Source: Psychrosphaera aestuarii (lineage in GTDB: Bacteria; Pseudomonadota; Gammaproteobacteria; Enterobacterales; Alteromonadaceae). From it: a stretch of 64,000 nt of DNA. Under the pieces are notes generated by a model. That model saw only the letters and a list, made by a program, of their open reading frames with translations, searched no databases and had not been told where the DNA came from. Positions within the stretch are counted from its first letter, which is position 1. Every line of letters begins with the position of its first letter. Made by a program: the position numbers and the translations under genes. Shown here in pieces: positions 1 through 8,555 of the stretch. The stretch lies in assembly GCF_017948405.1 (NCBI RefSeq), contig NZ_CP072844.1, positions 248,001 through 312,000 on the forward strand, read 5' to 3'.

Positions 1-1180
1 CCAATGACATCAGAATAATTAGCGATTGTTGACCAGCCGTTTCTGCAGAAGCAAAACCTTCACCAGCAATATATGAGTTCAAACTAATGAATGTTTTACT
101 GCCGGGAACGAGAACAATGAGTCCCTGCATGGTAACAATTACTGCTGGCGCATTCGCTAATCGAGAAAACAGATTGCCGTAAATACCGACCATGAACGCG
201 CCTAAAAACGCCCCAATGCCTAAATCAAATGATAGAGCGGCATAATGACTTGACCCATAGGCAATAAAGCCAATGAGCAGTGACCAAACTATATGACGAC
301 GTCGAGTTCTAAATGCGATTATAAGAGAACAACCTAATGTGAAAATTGCTAACCATGCCGTCCAAGGTGGTAGCAGCTCAGACTGCACAAACTCAACCTC
401 ACCAAACATAAGTTGACCCATTTCCACGCCTACAAACGCACCAAAGTACAGCTTAAATAACATCATTACCGCATCCATGATTTTTGCTGTACCGGATACT
501 AGGTGACGTGCCGACAATTCTTGCAAGCCTATAGTTAAGGCTAGACCTGGAATCAAGACAATAATAGATGACAATACCGCGAGTCGAATATTGATACCCG
601 GATCCAAATAAGCAGCAATTGCACAAGCGCCCATTGCAGACATCATGGCTACTAGTGGCTCTAGCATATTGGCAATGCCTTTTGATCGCTCAGACCACAA
701 TATAAATAAGTAAACAACAATACCGAGTAAGCCGGACCATAATGCGTTGTTCCAGCTGGTATTCATTAGCATTGCAAAAGCACAACCCGACAAAGCAAAT
801 GAAAAGCCGGTTGCCAAACGCCCATACGGGTTCGGCATAAACTCAATTTCATCGAGGCGCAATTGTGCTTCTTCAACACTTAGTTCACCACCAAGCACCA
901 AATCTACGACATCATCCGTTCGTGATAATGAGCCCATATCAAGATCGCCTGGTTCAACTCGCGCTGCGTGGGTATATTCATCTTCATGACCTTCAGTCCA
1001 TAATACAAAGGTCATAGACGTTGGCGAAATTATAAATGACGAGCGCAGGCCCAGACCATCGGCAAGCGTCATCAAATGCGCCTCTAATCGATATGCAGGT
1101 GTCCCATATTTGTGGAGCATTTTGCCTAAACGAACAATAAACTTTCGTTTCTGCTTAAACGCCTCATGCTGGTCTTGCAT
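1..1180 (-). CDS. Threonine/serine exporter family protein (ThrE/YjjP-YjjB type), 3' end cut by window
   Basis: I translated this by hand from ATG at 1180; 393 codons are open to the window edge, so the C terminus is missing. About the first 115 residues are hydrophilic. Many hydrophobic segments follow, including an LIPGLALTIGLQEL stretch and a later VPGSKTFISLN stretch. Both resemble conserved parts of the ThrE family, in which the YjjP-like and YjjB-like halves are fused. Family members are inner-membrane exporters of threonine and serine; the substrate here is inferred. The start lies one base after the rmuC stop with an AGGCGA ribosome site, so the two genes are probably co-transcribed. 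Confidence 0.8.
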   Translation of the reverse strand, partial: MQDQHEAFKQKRKFIVRLGKMLHKYGTPAYRLEAHLMTLADGLGLRSSFIISPTSMTFVLWTEGHEDEYTHAARVEPGDLDMGSLSRTDDVVDLVLGGELSVEEAQLRLDEIEFMPNPYGRLATGFSFALSGCAFAMLMNTSWNNALWSGLLGIVVYLFILWSERSKGIANMLEPLVAMMSAMGACAIAAYLDPGINIRLAVLSSIIVLIPGLALTIGLQELSARHLVSGTAKIMDAVMMLFKLYFGAFVGVEMGQLMFGEVEFVQSELLPPWTAWLAIFTLGCSLIIAFRTRRRHIVWSLLIGFIAYGSSHYAALSFDLGIGAFLGAFMVGIYGNLFSRLANAPAVIVTMQGLIVLVPGSKTFISLNSYIAGEGFASAETAGQQSLIILMSL

Positions 1181-1181
1181 T

Positions 1182-2741
1182 TTAGTCGCCTTTTACATCA
1201 TTTAATTTAGATTTATCTGAAACCGGCTCAGCAATTAAGTCTAACCGTTCGTGTTCAAAGTCCGAGTGGTTTGGTTCAATTTGTGGCATTTTTTTCGTCA
1301 CTTTATTTGAGAGCTGATTAAATCGCTCTACTTTACCAGCCAAACCTTGTTTTCCGGCAAGCCCTTTTACAGTCTCATTGTATTGGTTACTAACCGTATT
1401 TAATGACTTGCCTAATTTTTGTAGCCGCTCAGCAACAATACAAACTTGGTTGTAAATATCACCGGCACGTAAACTAATCTCTTTTGCCTCAGCGTTACCT
1501 TGTTCAATACGCCAAAGGTTTGCGACTGTTTTTAAGATAGGCATTAATGTTGTGTGTGAAACAAGAATTACGTTTTTCTCGTAGCCGTAGTTAAACAAGT
1601 CTTTTTTATGCTTTAAAGCTTCAATATAAGCTGGCTCTATAGGCATAAACATTAATACAAAACTTGGACTTCGCAACCCTATCAAGTTCGAATAGTCTTT
1701 TTTAAACAAATCATTAATATGATTTTTAATTGCGTTACAGTGTTCATCAAGCGCGCTGTTCATTTCCGCGTCAGTTTCTGCCGCAATCGCCTTATCATAA
1801 GCCACCAGCGATACCTTACTATCAATAACAATATGCTTGTCATCGGGTAGTTTAATAACAAAATCTGGTAATCGACGATTTCCCTCTTCATCCACAAGAT
1901 TCTCTTGTGTATTGTAGTGATCGTCTTTCATTAATCCGGCTAATTGCAGCGTACGTTCTAATTGTATTTCACCCCAGTTACCTGTGGTTTTTTTATCACC
2001 TTTGAGTGCCGTTGCAAGGTTGTTCGCCTCACTGGTCATTTGCATACCGACTTCAAGCACTTTTTTTAATTCTGAACTCACCGTCGCCTGACCTTTAATC
2101 GACTCGCTGTGAACTTCGTTTACTCGTTTCTGGAAGCCTTCAACTTGCTCTTTGAATGGGCGCAGTATTGCATCTAATTCTGTTTTATTAGACTGGCTAA
2201 AGGATTGGCTTTTTTCTTCGAGTATTTTGTTAGCTAAGTTAGCAAATTCCATTTTTAATTGCGTACGTTGCTGCTCGACTTGTGCCTGCTGCTGCTCAAA
2301 ATGTTGCTGTTTTTCAACTAAGCTCGTTTTTATTTCTGTTAACTCAGAGTTAAGTTGCATCAATTCTTGCTGTTTTGAATGAAGTTGTTGCTGCCATTGA
2401 GCACTTTGCTCTTTTTGCTCACTAATCGTTTGATTACGTTCGTTTATGCGGGTTTGTAAACCTTCTACCTCTGACTTTAGCGAGGCGACTTGCTGCTGAG
2501 ATAATTGCGTTTGGGTTTGGAAGTTTAGTGCACGCTCTTGTTGCTCTTTTACCGCGATTTCCAATTCCGCTACTTTAGCTAAATTTTGTTGCGAGTTTAA
2601 CGACACTTCTTGTAATTGCATCGACAAGGCTTGTATTTCACTTTTCCCACGAAATACAGCTCTTAACAAGATTAGTAAAACAATAACTAAACACCCGATA
2701 ACAATATCGGATTGGCCAAATTGGAGGTCAAAATTTTCCAC
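1182..2741 (-). CDS. rmuC: DNA recombination protein RmuC
   Basis: The 519-residue product has an N-terminal membrane segment (about 12-30), a long glutamine-rich coiled coil (about 34-200) and the RmuC core. The core includes GNWGEIQLERTL, RRLPDFVIKLPDDKHIVIDSK and SFVLMFMPIEPAY. RmuC proteins limit inversion-type rearrangements and resemble nuclease-fold proteins; their exact biochemistry is not settled. The start codon is GTG and its ribosome site is weak. The stop is one base before the downstream exporter gene. Length and domain order are normal for the family. Confidence 0.92.
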   Translation of the reverse strand: MENFDLQFGQSDIVIGCLVIVLLILLRAVFRGKSEIQALSMQLQEVSLNSQQNLAKVAELEIAVKEQQERALNFQTQTQLSQQQVASLKSEVEGLQTRINERNQTISEQKEQSAQWQQQLHSKQQELMQLNSELTEIKTSLVEKQQHFEQQQAQVEQQRTQLKMEFANLANKILEEKSQSFSQSNKTELDAILRPFKEQVEGFQKRVNEVHSESIKGQATVSSELKKVLEVGMQMTSEANNLATALKGDKKTTGNWGEIQLERTLQLAGLMKDDHYNTQENLVDEEGNRRLPDFVIKLPDDKHIVIDSKVSLVAYDKAIAAETDAEMNSALDEHCNAIKNHINDLFKKDYSNLIGLRSPSFVLMFMPIEPAYIEALKHKKDLFNYGYEKNVILVSHTTLMPILKTVANLWRIEQGNAEAKEISLRAGDIYNQVCIVAERLQKLGKSLNTVSNQYNETVKGLAGKQGLAGKVERFNQLSNKVTKKMPQIEPNHSDFEHERLDLIAEPVSDKSKLNDVKGD

Positions 2742-2826
2742 GAATCAAACACTTCTCTGCAAAGTAAATTATTTTGTCATTGTGCCTACCTCACCATAAA
2801 AATGGAATGACAAAAGCTGAGTTTGT

Positions 2827-4242
2827 TTAAATTACTTGAGAATAGCGTTTTTGATTTAGTTGGCTGGCCAAATATCGGTCGAAGGTCATACAAATATTAC
2901 GAACAAACAGCCTTGCTTTTGGGTTAATGACAATTTCGCTGTCGGAGTAACGTAACATGCCATCTTCTTCAAATGGCACCAGGCTAAGTAACTCTTTTGA
3001 AAAATAACTCAAAAAATCAACACCCCATTTACTCTCAACGTATTCAAATTTAATTAAAAAATTACACATTAAATGTTTAATTATGTCTGCTCTTACTAAG
3101 TCATCATGCGTCAAAATACGCCCAGGTAACTTCGGAAACGGATTTGAGTAGCCAGAAGGCTTTTCAATATTTGATATAAATGCCGTTGTTAAGTTTTGTG
3201 TGTCATAGACATCGTAATAATCTGAGATCTTTTTGGGATTTTGCATATATACGTTGCCTATGTAACTAATTGCCGATGCGCCTATGGCTAATAAATCCGA
3301 GTCGGCTAGTAACGTATAGCCTTGAAAATTTCGATGCAGCTCTCCAAGTTCTTGTGCAGAAACTAAACGGTCCGACGGCTTAGCAAAATGATCAAATCCA
3401 ATAGCGACATAACCCGCTTGTTCGCATAAAACCTGGTTCGCTAATAACATCAACTCAAGTTTTTGCGGTGGCGTGGGTAACCATTCGTCTTTAATTTTTC
3501 GCTGAGAGGCAAAACGGCTAGGTAAATGTGCATAACTGAATAGCGATATTCGATCCGGATTAAATGCAACAACATCGCGCAATGTTTGCTCAAAAATAGT
3601 AATGCTTTGATGAGGAAGGCCATAAATTAAATCAACGTTTATGGATTCAAAACCCAGCTGTTTTGACCATTCTAATACTTTCGATACTAGTTCATTGGAC
3701 TGCTGTCGGTTAATCGCCTTTTGCACTTCTTCATTAGTATCTTGCAAACCAAAACTTAGTCGGTTTACACCACAGTCTCTGAGCGTTGTTAATAGTGAAA
3801 AAGACACGTGTCGCACATCGAGTTCAACACTAATTTCAGCCTTATCTTCAATAATAAAATCATCATTTATGGCTTTAAATATTTGTTGAAATTGCTCTTT
3901 AGTCAGAAAGTTTGGTGTACCACCGCCAAAATGAATTTGATTTACAGGTTTGTTTCTTAACGCCACACTCCGTGCTCTGAGCTCTTTAAGCATCATTTCG
4001 ACATAGCGATTCGATTTTTCTTGATGCCTAGAGACAATTTTGTTGCAACCACAGTAAAAACAGAGCTCAAAACAAAAAGGGATATGGAAATATAACGACA
4101 GATGTTTATTTTCAGAACCTTTCGCTGCTGCAAGTTGAAAATTGTCAGTAATAGATTGGTTAAATTCTAGTGCGGTTGGATATGACGTATACCGCGGGCC
4201 ATTGACGTTATACTTTTTTAGCCATTGTTGCTCTGTAATCAT
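2827..4242 (-). CDS. hemN: Oxygen-independent coproporphyrinogen III dehydrogenase
   Basis: This radical-SAM enzyme decarboxylates coproporphyrinogen III to protoporphyrinogen IX without oxygen in heme synthesis. The 471-residue product has YNVNGPRYTSYPTALEF near the N terminus, as in HemN. The cluster motif HIPFCFELCFYCGCNK follows, with Cys57, Cys61 and Cys64 binding the 4Fe-4S cluster, and then GGGTPNFL. I chose ATG at 4242. An in-frame GTG at 4269 would start inside a terminator-like hairpin and adds nine residues unlike the family. An FNR-like box lies upstream, which would fit induction at low oxygen. Confidence 0.95.
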   Translation of the reverse strand: MITEQQWLKKYNVNGPRYTSYPTALEFNQSITDNFQLAAAKGSENKHLSLYFHIPFCFELCFYCGCNKIVSRHQEKSNRYVEMMLKELRARSVALRNKPVNQIHFGGGTPNFLTKEQFQQIFKAINDDFIIEDKAEISVELDVRHVSFSLLTTLRDCGVNRLSFGLQDTNEEVQKAINRQQSNELVSKVLEWSKQLGFESINVDLIYGLPHQSITIFEQTLRDVVAFNPDRISLFSYAHLPSRFASQRKIKDEWLPTPPQKLELMLLANQVLCEQAGYVAIGFDHFAKPSDRLVSAQELGELHRNFQGYTLLADSDLLAIGASAISYIGNVYMQNPKKISDYYDVYDTQNLTTAFISNIEKPSGYSNPFPKLPGRILTHDDLVRADIIKHLMCNFLIKFEYVESKWGVDFLSYFSKELLSLVPFEEDGMLRYSDSEIVINPKARLFVRNICMTFDRYLASQLNQKRYSQVI

Positions 4243-4252
4243 CACTATCTCT

Positions 4253-4283
4253 CTTAAAAAAAGAGCCACCTTTAAAAGTGGCT
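4253..4283 (-). terminator. Rho-independent terminator or hemN leader hairpin
   Basis: On the minus strand AGCCAC and GTGGCT arms (6 bp, with further A-T pairs past one mismatch) flank a short AT loop and are followed by CTTTTTTT. It lies after the sigma/coiled-coil operon and just before hemN. It could end the former transcript or act as an attenuating hairpin in the hemN leader. Confidence 0.65.
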
Positions 4284-4325
4284 ATCAGAATAAGAGCAGT
4301 GTATTTAATAATAGTGAAATGGAAC

Positions 4326-4339
4326 TTGATTTAGCTCAA
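4326..4339 (-). promoter_or_regulatory. FNR/ANR-like box upstream of hemN
   Basis: TTGATTTAGCTCAA matches 9 of 10 defined positions of the FNR consensus TTGAT-N4-ATCAA. Its centre is 4332.5. A TACACT -10 candidate on the minus strand lies at 4298-4303, giving a start near 4291, so the box would sit at -41.5, the classical class II activation position. FNR control of hemN genes is known in other gammaproteobacteria. Here it is inferred from sequence alone. Confidence 0.5.
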
Positions 4340-4355
4340 TTCAAGTTTAAATAAT

Positions 4356-5387
4356 CTAAAGTGAATATTTAACCGCACTATCTAACAAAGCTCGATAATT
4401 GATTTTACCTTTATTGCACTTTTCAATATCGTCTTGTTTAAAAACATAATAAAGCTGTGATGCATCATTCACATAAAAAGTCATAAACTTATCTTCTTTG
4501 AGGCTTTTTAGTCCTGAACCAAAATCACATACCAACTCACTAATTGTAAAAGCATAGGTTTTCGCCAGTTCTTGCTGTTGCTTTCTTACTTGCTCTTTTG
4601 CTTTTTGAGCCGCTTCCCTTACTGTTTTTTGATGCTTAACCATTTCGTTATTGATATTTTTTAGTTGCGTTTTTAAGCCCTGCATTTCCGCTTCTAATTT
4701 TTTAATCTGCTGATCAGATTCACCATTGTTAATATCGCTGACTAGTTCAGCATCCCTAATTTCTCGCTCAACCTGTCTTGCTTTGCGCTCCAACTTACTT
4801 GCTTGTTTAGACAGCTCTCGCTGCTTTTTACGAAGTTCGTTTTTTGCCTCTCGCATTTCTTTGCGTGCTTTGATGTTGTCGCCACCAAGCGATTCAGCAA
4901 GCATTGTTGCTTTGTGTATTTCAAACTCAATGTCTTCAATATCACTATGGCTCATTTCAAAAAAGTGTTCGGTATTTTCCGTTTCCATGCGGATTTCAAC
5001 AAGCTCTTCTAGGTCGCGTTCAAGCTTCGACGTGGAGGGTGTGCCCGGCTTTGGTGGTGGCGGTGGAACAAACGCTGAATCACTATTTGAGGAGAAAACA
5101 TTGCCATTTTTGCTGATGAATATGTTCGGTGCGGCAAATCGATTATTCGCACTAATTTCAAATAGCATACCTTGATGGGCAAGGTAACTAGCTGAAACTT
5201 GTCCGGAGTTTCGACCTAACTTATCCTTTAACGTTGTTTGTAAAATCGTCGACATTACTTTGATATCACGTTTAACGTTGTTCAGGTGTTGTTCAGGTAA
5301 TTCATTTTTTGCGCTCACAGACAATGACGCTAATGTGAATCCGCTTAATATCATTGCTACTATTGCGCTATTTAATTTACTTTTCAT
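4356..5387 (-). CDS. Secreted coiled-coil protein of unknown function, third gene of a sigma-factor operon
   Basis: I do not recognise a named family. The 343-residue product has a signal peptide (about 1-26, ending SVSA), a globular stretch to about 100 and a proline run (FVPPPPPKPGTP, about 106-117). A highly charged coiled coil runs from about 120 to 280. The small C-terminal part has two cysteines (about 287 and 324) that could form a disulfide. It starts 18 bases after the membrane-protein gene and is followed by a terminator. A periplasmic sensing or structural role is inferred from context only. Confidence 0.7.
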   Translation of the reverse strand: MKSKLNSAIVAMILSGFTLASLSVSAKNELPEQHLNNVKRDIKVMSTILQTTLKDKLGRNSGQVSASYLAHQGMLFEISANNRFAAPNIFISKNGNVFSSNSDSAFVPPPPPKPGTPSTSKLERDLEELVEIRMETENTEHFFEMSHSDIEDIEFEIHKATMLAESLGGDNIKARKEMREAKNELRKKQRELSKQASKLERKARQVEREIRDAELVSDINNGESDQQIKKLEAEMQGLKTQLKNINNEMVKHQKTVREAAQKAKEQVRKQQQELAKTYAFTISELVCDFGSGLKSLKEDKFMTFYVNDASQLYYVFKQDDIEKCNKGKINYRALLDSAVKYSL

Positions 5388-5405
5388 GACTCTCTCCTAC
5401 AGTAT

Positions 5406-6107
5406 TTAGTCTTCAGCGGTTGTTAAAGTTGAGCTGTTATTTGCGTTGTAGTTGCTGCTATTAAGCGCCACCATTTGAAATTTATATTGCAGTTCGCCCA
5501 GCTCGGATTGAAAGTACCTAAGATCAGCCGCTCGTTGCTCTTGTATTGCGGTTACAAAGCGTTGTAAATCCTCTTTTCGCTCTGTACGACTGCTATCTAT
5601 TAAGTAATTCGCTAATTTCACCGTTCTTTGCGTTTGATTTTCTTCTAGTTGTGTAATGGCATCCTTTATTTGCTGATGATTTTGCTCGTTCCATAAGGCA
5701 ACTTGGTTTTGAATGAAGACTTGTTGTTCTTTTTGCCACAGTAACTTTTGTTGCTGTGCCGTTAATAATTGAACGGAGCCGTCATGCCATTGCACTTTCA
5801 AATCAAAAACAAACATGACACAAACTATGAAAGAAAATGAGACGGCCAACACTGACATTGCGCTTTGTTGCCACCAATGACTTGTTTTATCTGGACGAGA
5901 AACAAACGTCGAACTTCTGTCCCACTTAGGGACATCAAAACGTTGTTCAATCTGCTCATTTTGTTGTTTTAGCATTTCTATTAGATGCACTTTTTCTTGG
6001 TATTCAGACGACGCCATCAATTTTTCCAATTCCAACGGAGATAAAGCCTCACCATTGCTCCACGCAAAGAATAACTGCTCTAAAGACTGATTTTTCTCAT
6101 GCGGCAT
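5406..6107 (-). CDS. Single-pass membrane protein, candidate anti-sigma factor
   Basis: From ATG at 6107 the product has 233 residues. I chose this start because GAGGA precedes it by eight bases; TTG at 6122 is also in frame. Residues 1-80 are a cytoplasmic region beginning with a small helical segment (SLEQLFFAWSNGEALSPLE). One transmembrane helix spans about 83-102. A glutamine-rich, probably coiled-coil periplasmic part follows. The gene overlaps the sigma-factor stop by 11 bases. That overlap and topology suit an anti-sigma factor, but the zinc-binding HxxxCxxC motif of ZAS anti-sigma factors is absent. Confidence 0.65.
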   Translation of the reverse strand: MPHEKNQSLEQLFFAWSNGEALSPLELEKLMASSEYQEKVHLIEMLKQQNEQIEQRFDVPKWDRSSTFVSRPDKTSHWWQQSAMSVLAVSFSFIVCVMFVFDLKVQWHDGSVQLLTAQQQKLLWQKEQQVFIQNQVALWNEQNHQQIKDAITQLEENQTQRTVKLANYLIDSSRTERKEDLQRFVTAIQEQRAADLRYFQSELGELQYKFQMVALNSSNYNANNSSTLTTAED

Positions 6108-6657
6108 AATCACTGTCCTCAATTAAAAGCTTTAATTTATTAAGACCGGTGTAAAAACGGGACTTAATAGTATTTGTCGAAATTCCCATTTGATCTGAGA
6201 TTTCTTCAAATGTAAGTTGTTGAAATATTTTTAGTTCTATAATGAGTCGTTGCTCTAGACTAAGTGATGCCATCATCTGCATTAAGCCGGCACTATTTTG
6301 CAACTGTTCTAAATTTATTTGCGGGCAACTATCGACGGTTTCTGACTCATAATTATCAAGCTCTTGATCATCACTAAAAGTAAGCTTTTTCTTACGAAAA
6401 AAGTCCATGCATCGATAATAGGCTAATGACAGTAACCAAGTTTTAAAGCTACTTTGATGTTTAAAGTCTGATAAATTACGACAAACTGAAACAAAGGTTT
6501 CTTGCATCAAATCCAAAGCATCAGCTGGATTATTTGTCATTCTCAATGCATAGCCATAAACACACTTTTCATAGCGTTTGACTAATTTGCACCATGCAGA
6601 CTGACTGCCGCCTAATGCTTTTTTGATTAATGTTTTATCGTCTTGAATTAAAAACAA
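6097..6657 (-). CDS. ECF-type RNA polymerase sigma factor
   Basis: The 186-residue product has sigma region 2 (ADALDLMQETFVSVCRNL, then SFKTWLLSLAYYRCMDFFR). Region 4 contains LSLEQRLIIELKIFQQLTFEEI and the helix-turn-helix ISTNTIKSRF. Regions 1.1 and 3 are missing, as is usual for extracytoplasmic-function sigma factors. The only plausible start is TTG at 6657 with an AGGGA ribosome site, so expression may be low. It is the first gene of the operon, with about 150 bases of untranslated sequence upstream. Its target promoters are unknown. Confidence 0.9.
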   Translation of the reverse strand: MFLIQDDKTLIKKALGGSQSAWCKLVKRYEKCVYGYALRMTNNPADALDLMQETFVSVCRNLSDFKHQSSFKTWLLSLAYYRCMDFFRKKKLTFSDDQELDNYESETVDSCPQINLEQLQNSAGLMQMMASLSLEQRLIIELKIFQQLTFEEISDQMGISTNTIKSRFYTGLNKLKLLIEDSDYAA

Positions 6658-6810
6658 AACTATCCCTAATACTCGTTGCCATATGCATTTTTAGCATCTT
6701 TGTATCTATAGTCGTGAGGAGTTTGTAAAAAGTTTTAATTTTCTTATTATTTTTTTTGCTAGTTGCTAGTTAAGAGAAAAATTGAGGGCGAGAGATGGGT
6801 ACACTAATTT

Positions 6811-7224
6811 CTAAAACTTAAGTACTACTTTTAACGAGCTATCCAAATACTTGTCATCAATAATACCCATAGCATTTGGCCTTGAACTAACAAACCGTTT
6901 TACTTCCTGAGAGCTTGTAAACTCAACCGGTGCGATTCCACGACCTGTAAAAGACAACTTTGCCCAATAACCCGTATATTGTGACTCGTTCTTATTTAGC
7001 ACTTGAATGTTAAAACTTTCGCGAATTGAATTGCCTGCTAACAAGGTTGCTAAGGTGGCTTTTTTGCCATTACTGAAAGCGCCTTTTTTGCCTAGGTAAA
7101 GTTTTTTGATATCCGATGTTGATATCTTCGCGGTATTTTCGGCATTAATAACCACCACATTTCCAGCTATCGATGTACAAGAGAAGCAAAAAATAAATGA
7201 TACAACCAACTGCTTAATTTTCAT
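6811..7224 (-). CDS. Small PstS-like periplasmic phosphate-binding-domain protein
   Basis: The 137-residue product has a signal peptide ending near SIAGN. The mature part (NVVVINAENTAKISTSDIKKLYLGKKGAFSNG, FTGRGIAPVEFTSSQEVKRFVSSRPNAMGII) resembles a half-size periplasmic binding domain of the PstS type, annotated in many marine gammaproteobacteria. It is much shorter than true PstS (about 320 residues or more), and no ABC transporter genes are nearby. It lies 14 bases after a porin-like gene, so the pair probably works together in the envelope. Ligand binding is unproven. Confidence 0.7.
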   Translation of the reverse strand: MKIKQLVVSFIFCFSCTSIAGNVVVINAENTAKISTSDIKKLYLGKKGAFSNGKKATLATLLAGNSIRESFNIQVLNKNESQYTGYWAKLSFTGRGIAPVEFTSSQEVKRFVSSRPNAMGIIDDKYLDSSLKVVLKF

Positions 7225-7238
7225 TATTGGTCCTGCCG

Positions 7239-8429
7239 TTAAAAAGTAAAATCTAATGACATAAAAAATGCGCTACTGTCTGTTTTTCCATCCTGATTTT
7301 GGTCGACAAACACAGCAGCATCGCCTTTGTCGTTAAATTTTAAAAGTTCAAACTTTATCGCTGTCGCGGGACTTAAGTCATACCTTGCACCAACACCTAC
7401 AGAGGTATAATAATCATCCAACGTCCCTGTAACGCCATCTTCATAGCCATTACTTATGCCACCAGGGGCAATAAACCTAAAAGTTCCCTGAAATTCCGAG
7501 TAGTAAATATAGGGCGTCCATTTATCAAGTCGGTAAGCAAAAGAAGTAAACCAAGATGTGTAAATATTGTCATAATCATTCCACTCAGCGAGTGCTAATA
7601 TACGGTCTGCGTCATATTGAAGTGAAACATCGATAAATTGAGTGTCGACCCATTCGCCGCCAAATAACGGATTTGATGGGTATTGCCCTTCTGCGTACGA
7701 GGTGAAATTTTCTTTACCATCAAGATAAGATAACCGGAGCGTTATCGATTCATAATTTGTGTCAACAACGATCCCTTTCATTTGTTCATACTTTTTTGTT
7801 GTGCGGATTTCTCTTAGCCCGCTAAAAGTCCCGTTCTGATCATAAAGTTGCTCACCTTTATATTTATCTAATAGGGTTATCAGTTTATTAGGATCGGTAT
7901 CTTGTTGCCCTGCATACAATCGAATTGTTGACGTTACGTCGCCAAAGTCTAAATTCATATCTAGACTCAAACCTTGATAATTGGTAACGGCCAATGAGTA
8001 GGCATCTGATGGAACTCGAACCCAAGGGTATGCGACGCCGACATCCATGTAATCTGAGAAATGATAAACCGGTAGTCTCATTTTGCCGACTTTAAAATTA
8101 ATATCGGGTGTCACACTGTAATTGGCATAAAACCACTCAAGTTGTGGTTCAAAATCATTAACACCTCTAAGCATAACTTGCCCTATGATGTTTAATGAAT
8201 CATTTGCAGCATAACGAGCCTGCACGCCAAGCCTAGACTCACTTTGTAACTCAATGCCGTGTGTGTATTGTCCTGCTCCGTCAGGTAGCCTAGCCCAATA
8301 ACCATCTCCATCAATGACCACGCCACCCACAATACTTCCAAAACCACTTAACTTTACTTTTTCGTTAGCAAGTAAGTTAGATGACACTGATGCCAATAAT
8401 AAGTAGGTAATTATTGCTGCTCGTTTCAT
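7239..8429 (-). CDS. Porin-like outer-membrane beta-barrel protein
   Basis: The 396-residue product has a signal peptide (about 1-21, ending LLA). Alternating aromatic and polar strands run throughout (for example ITLRLSYLDGKENF and WTPYIYYSEFQG). It ends in FFMSLDFTF, and the terminal phenylalanine is the usual outer-membrane assembly signal. No selectivity motif can be named. It has a GGCGGAAGT ribosome site and is the first gene of a two-gene unit with the PstS-like protein. A channel for an anion such as phosphate would fit the partner but is speculative. Confidence 0.75.
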   Translation of the reverse strand: MKRAAIITYLLLASVSSNLLANEKVKLSGFGSIVGGVVIDGDGYWARLPDGAGQYTHGIELQSESRLGVQARYAANDSLNIIGQVMLRGVNDFEPQLEWFYANYSVTPDINFKVGKMRLPVYHFSDYMDVGVAYPWVRVPSDAYSLAVTNYQGLSLDMNLDFGDVTSTIRLYAGQQDTDPNKLITLLDKYKGEQLYDQNGTFSGLREIRTTKKYEQMKGIVVDTNYESITLRLSYLDGKENFTSYAEGQYPSNPLFGGEWVDTQFIDVSLQYDADRILALAEWNDYDNIYTSWFTSFAYRLDKWTPYIYYSEFQGTFRFIAPGGISNGYEDGVTGTLDDYYTSVGVGARYDLSPATAIKFELLKFNDKGDAAVFVDQNQDGKTDSSAFFMSLDFTF

Positions 8430-8497
8430 ACTTCCGCCAAATTATTCTGCTCTACATCGAGTATAGACAAGTTTTAACGGATTGAATTTATAGGTAT

Positions 8498-8530
8498 AAA
8501 AAAAGCCACATTGAACACAATGCAGCTTTT
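8498..8530 (-). terminator. Rho-independent terminator after ilvE
   Basis: On the minus strand AAGC and CATTG stem segments, separated by a 2x2 mismatch, close on a 4-base loop and lead into a run of seven T. It lies 25 bases after the ilvE stop. Confidence 0.8.
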
Positions 8531-8555
8531 CTATTTAAGTAGGTTTAAGTATTAA

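Noticed and set aside
3804-3815. CACGTG-containing palindrome in hemN, and similar CACGTG hits in ilvE, tdh and mnmG
   Set aside because: Only the six-base core is shared; the flanking TGTT and AACA arms of parS are absent.
4243-4269. GTG-initiated N-terminal extension of hemN
   Set aside because: It starts inside a hairpin with a T run, has no ribosome site and adds residues unlike HemN proteins.
4726-5175. 149-codon open frame opposite the coiled-coil gene
   Set aside because: The Ser/Leu/Arg-rich translation is what a charged coiled-coil gene gives on the opposite strand. The minus-strand gene has a signal peptide, a ribosome site and operon position.
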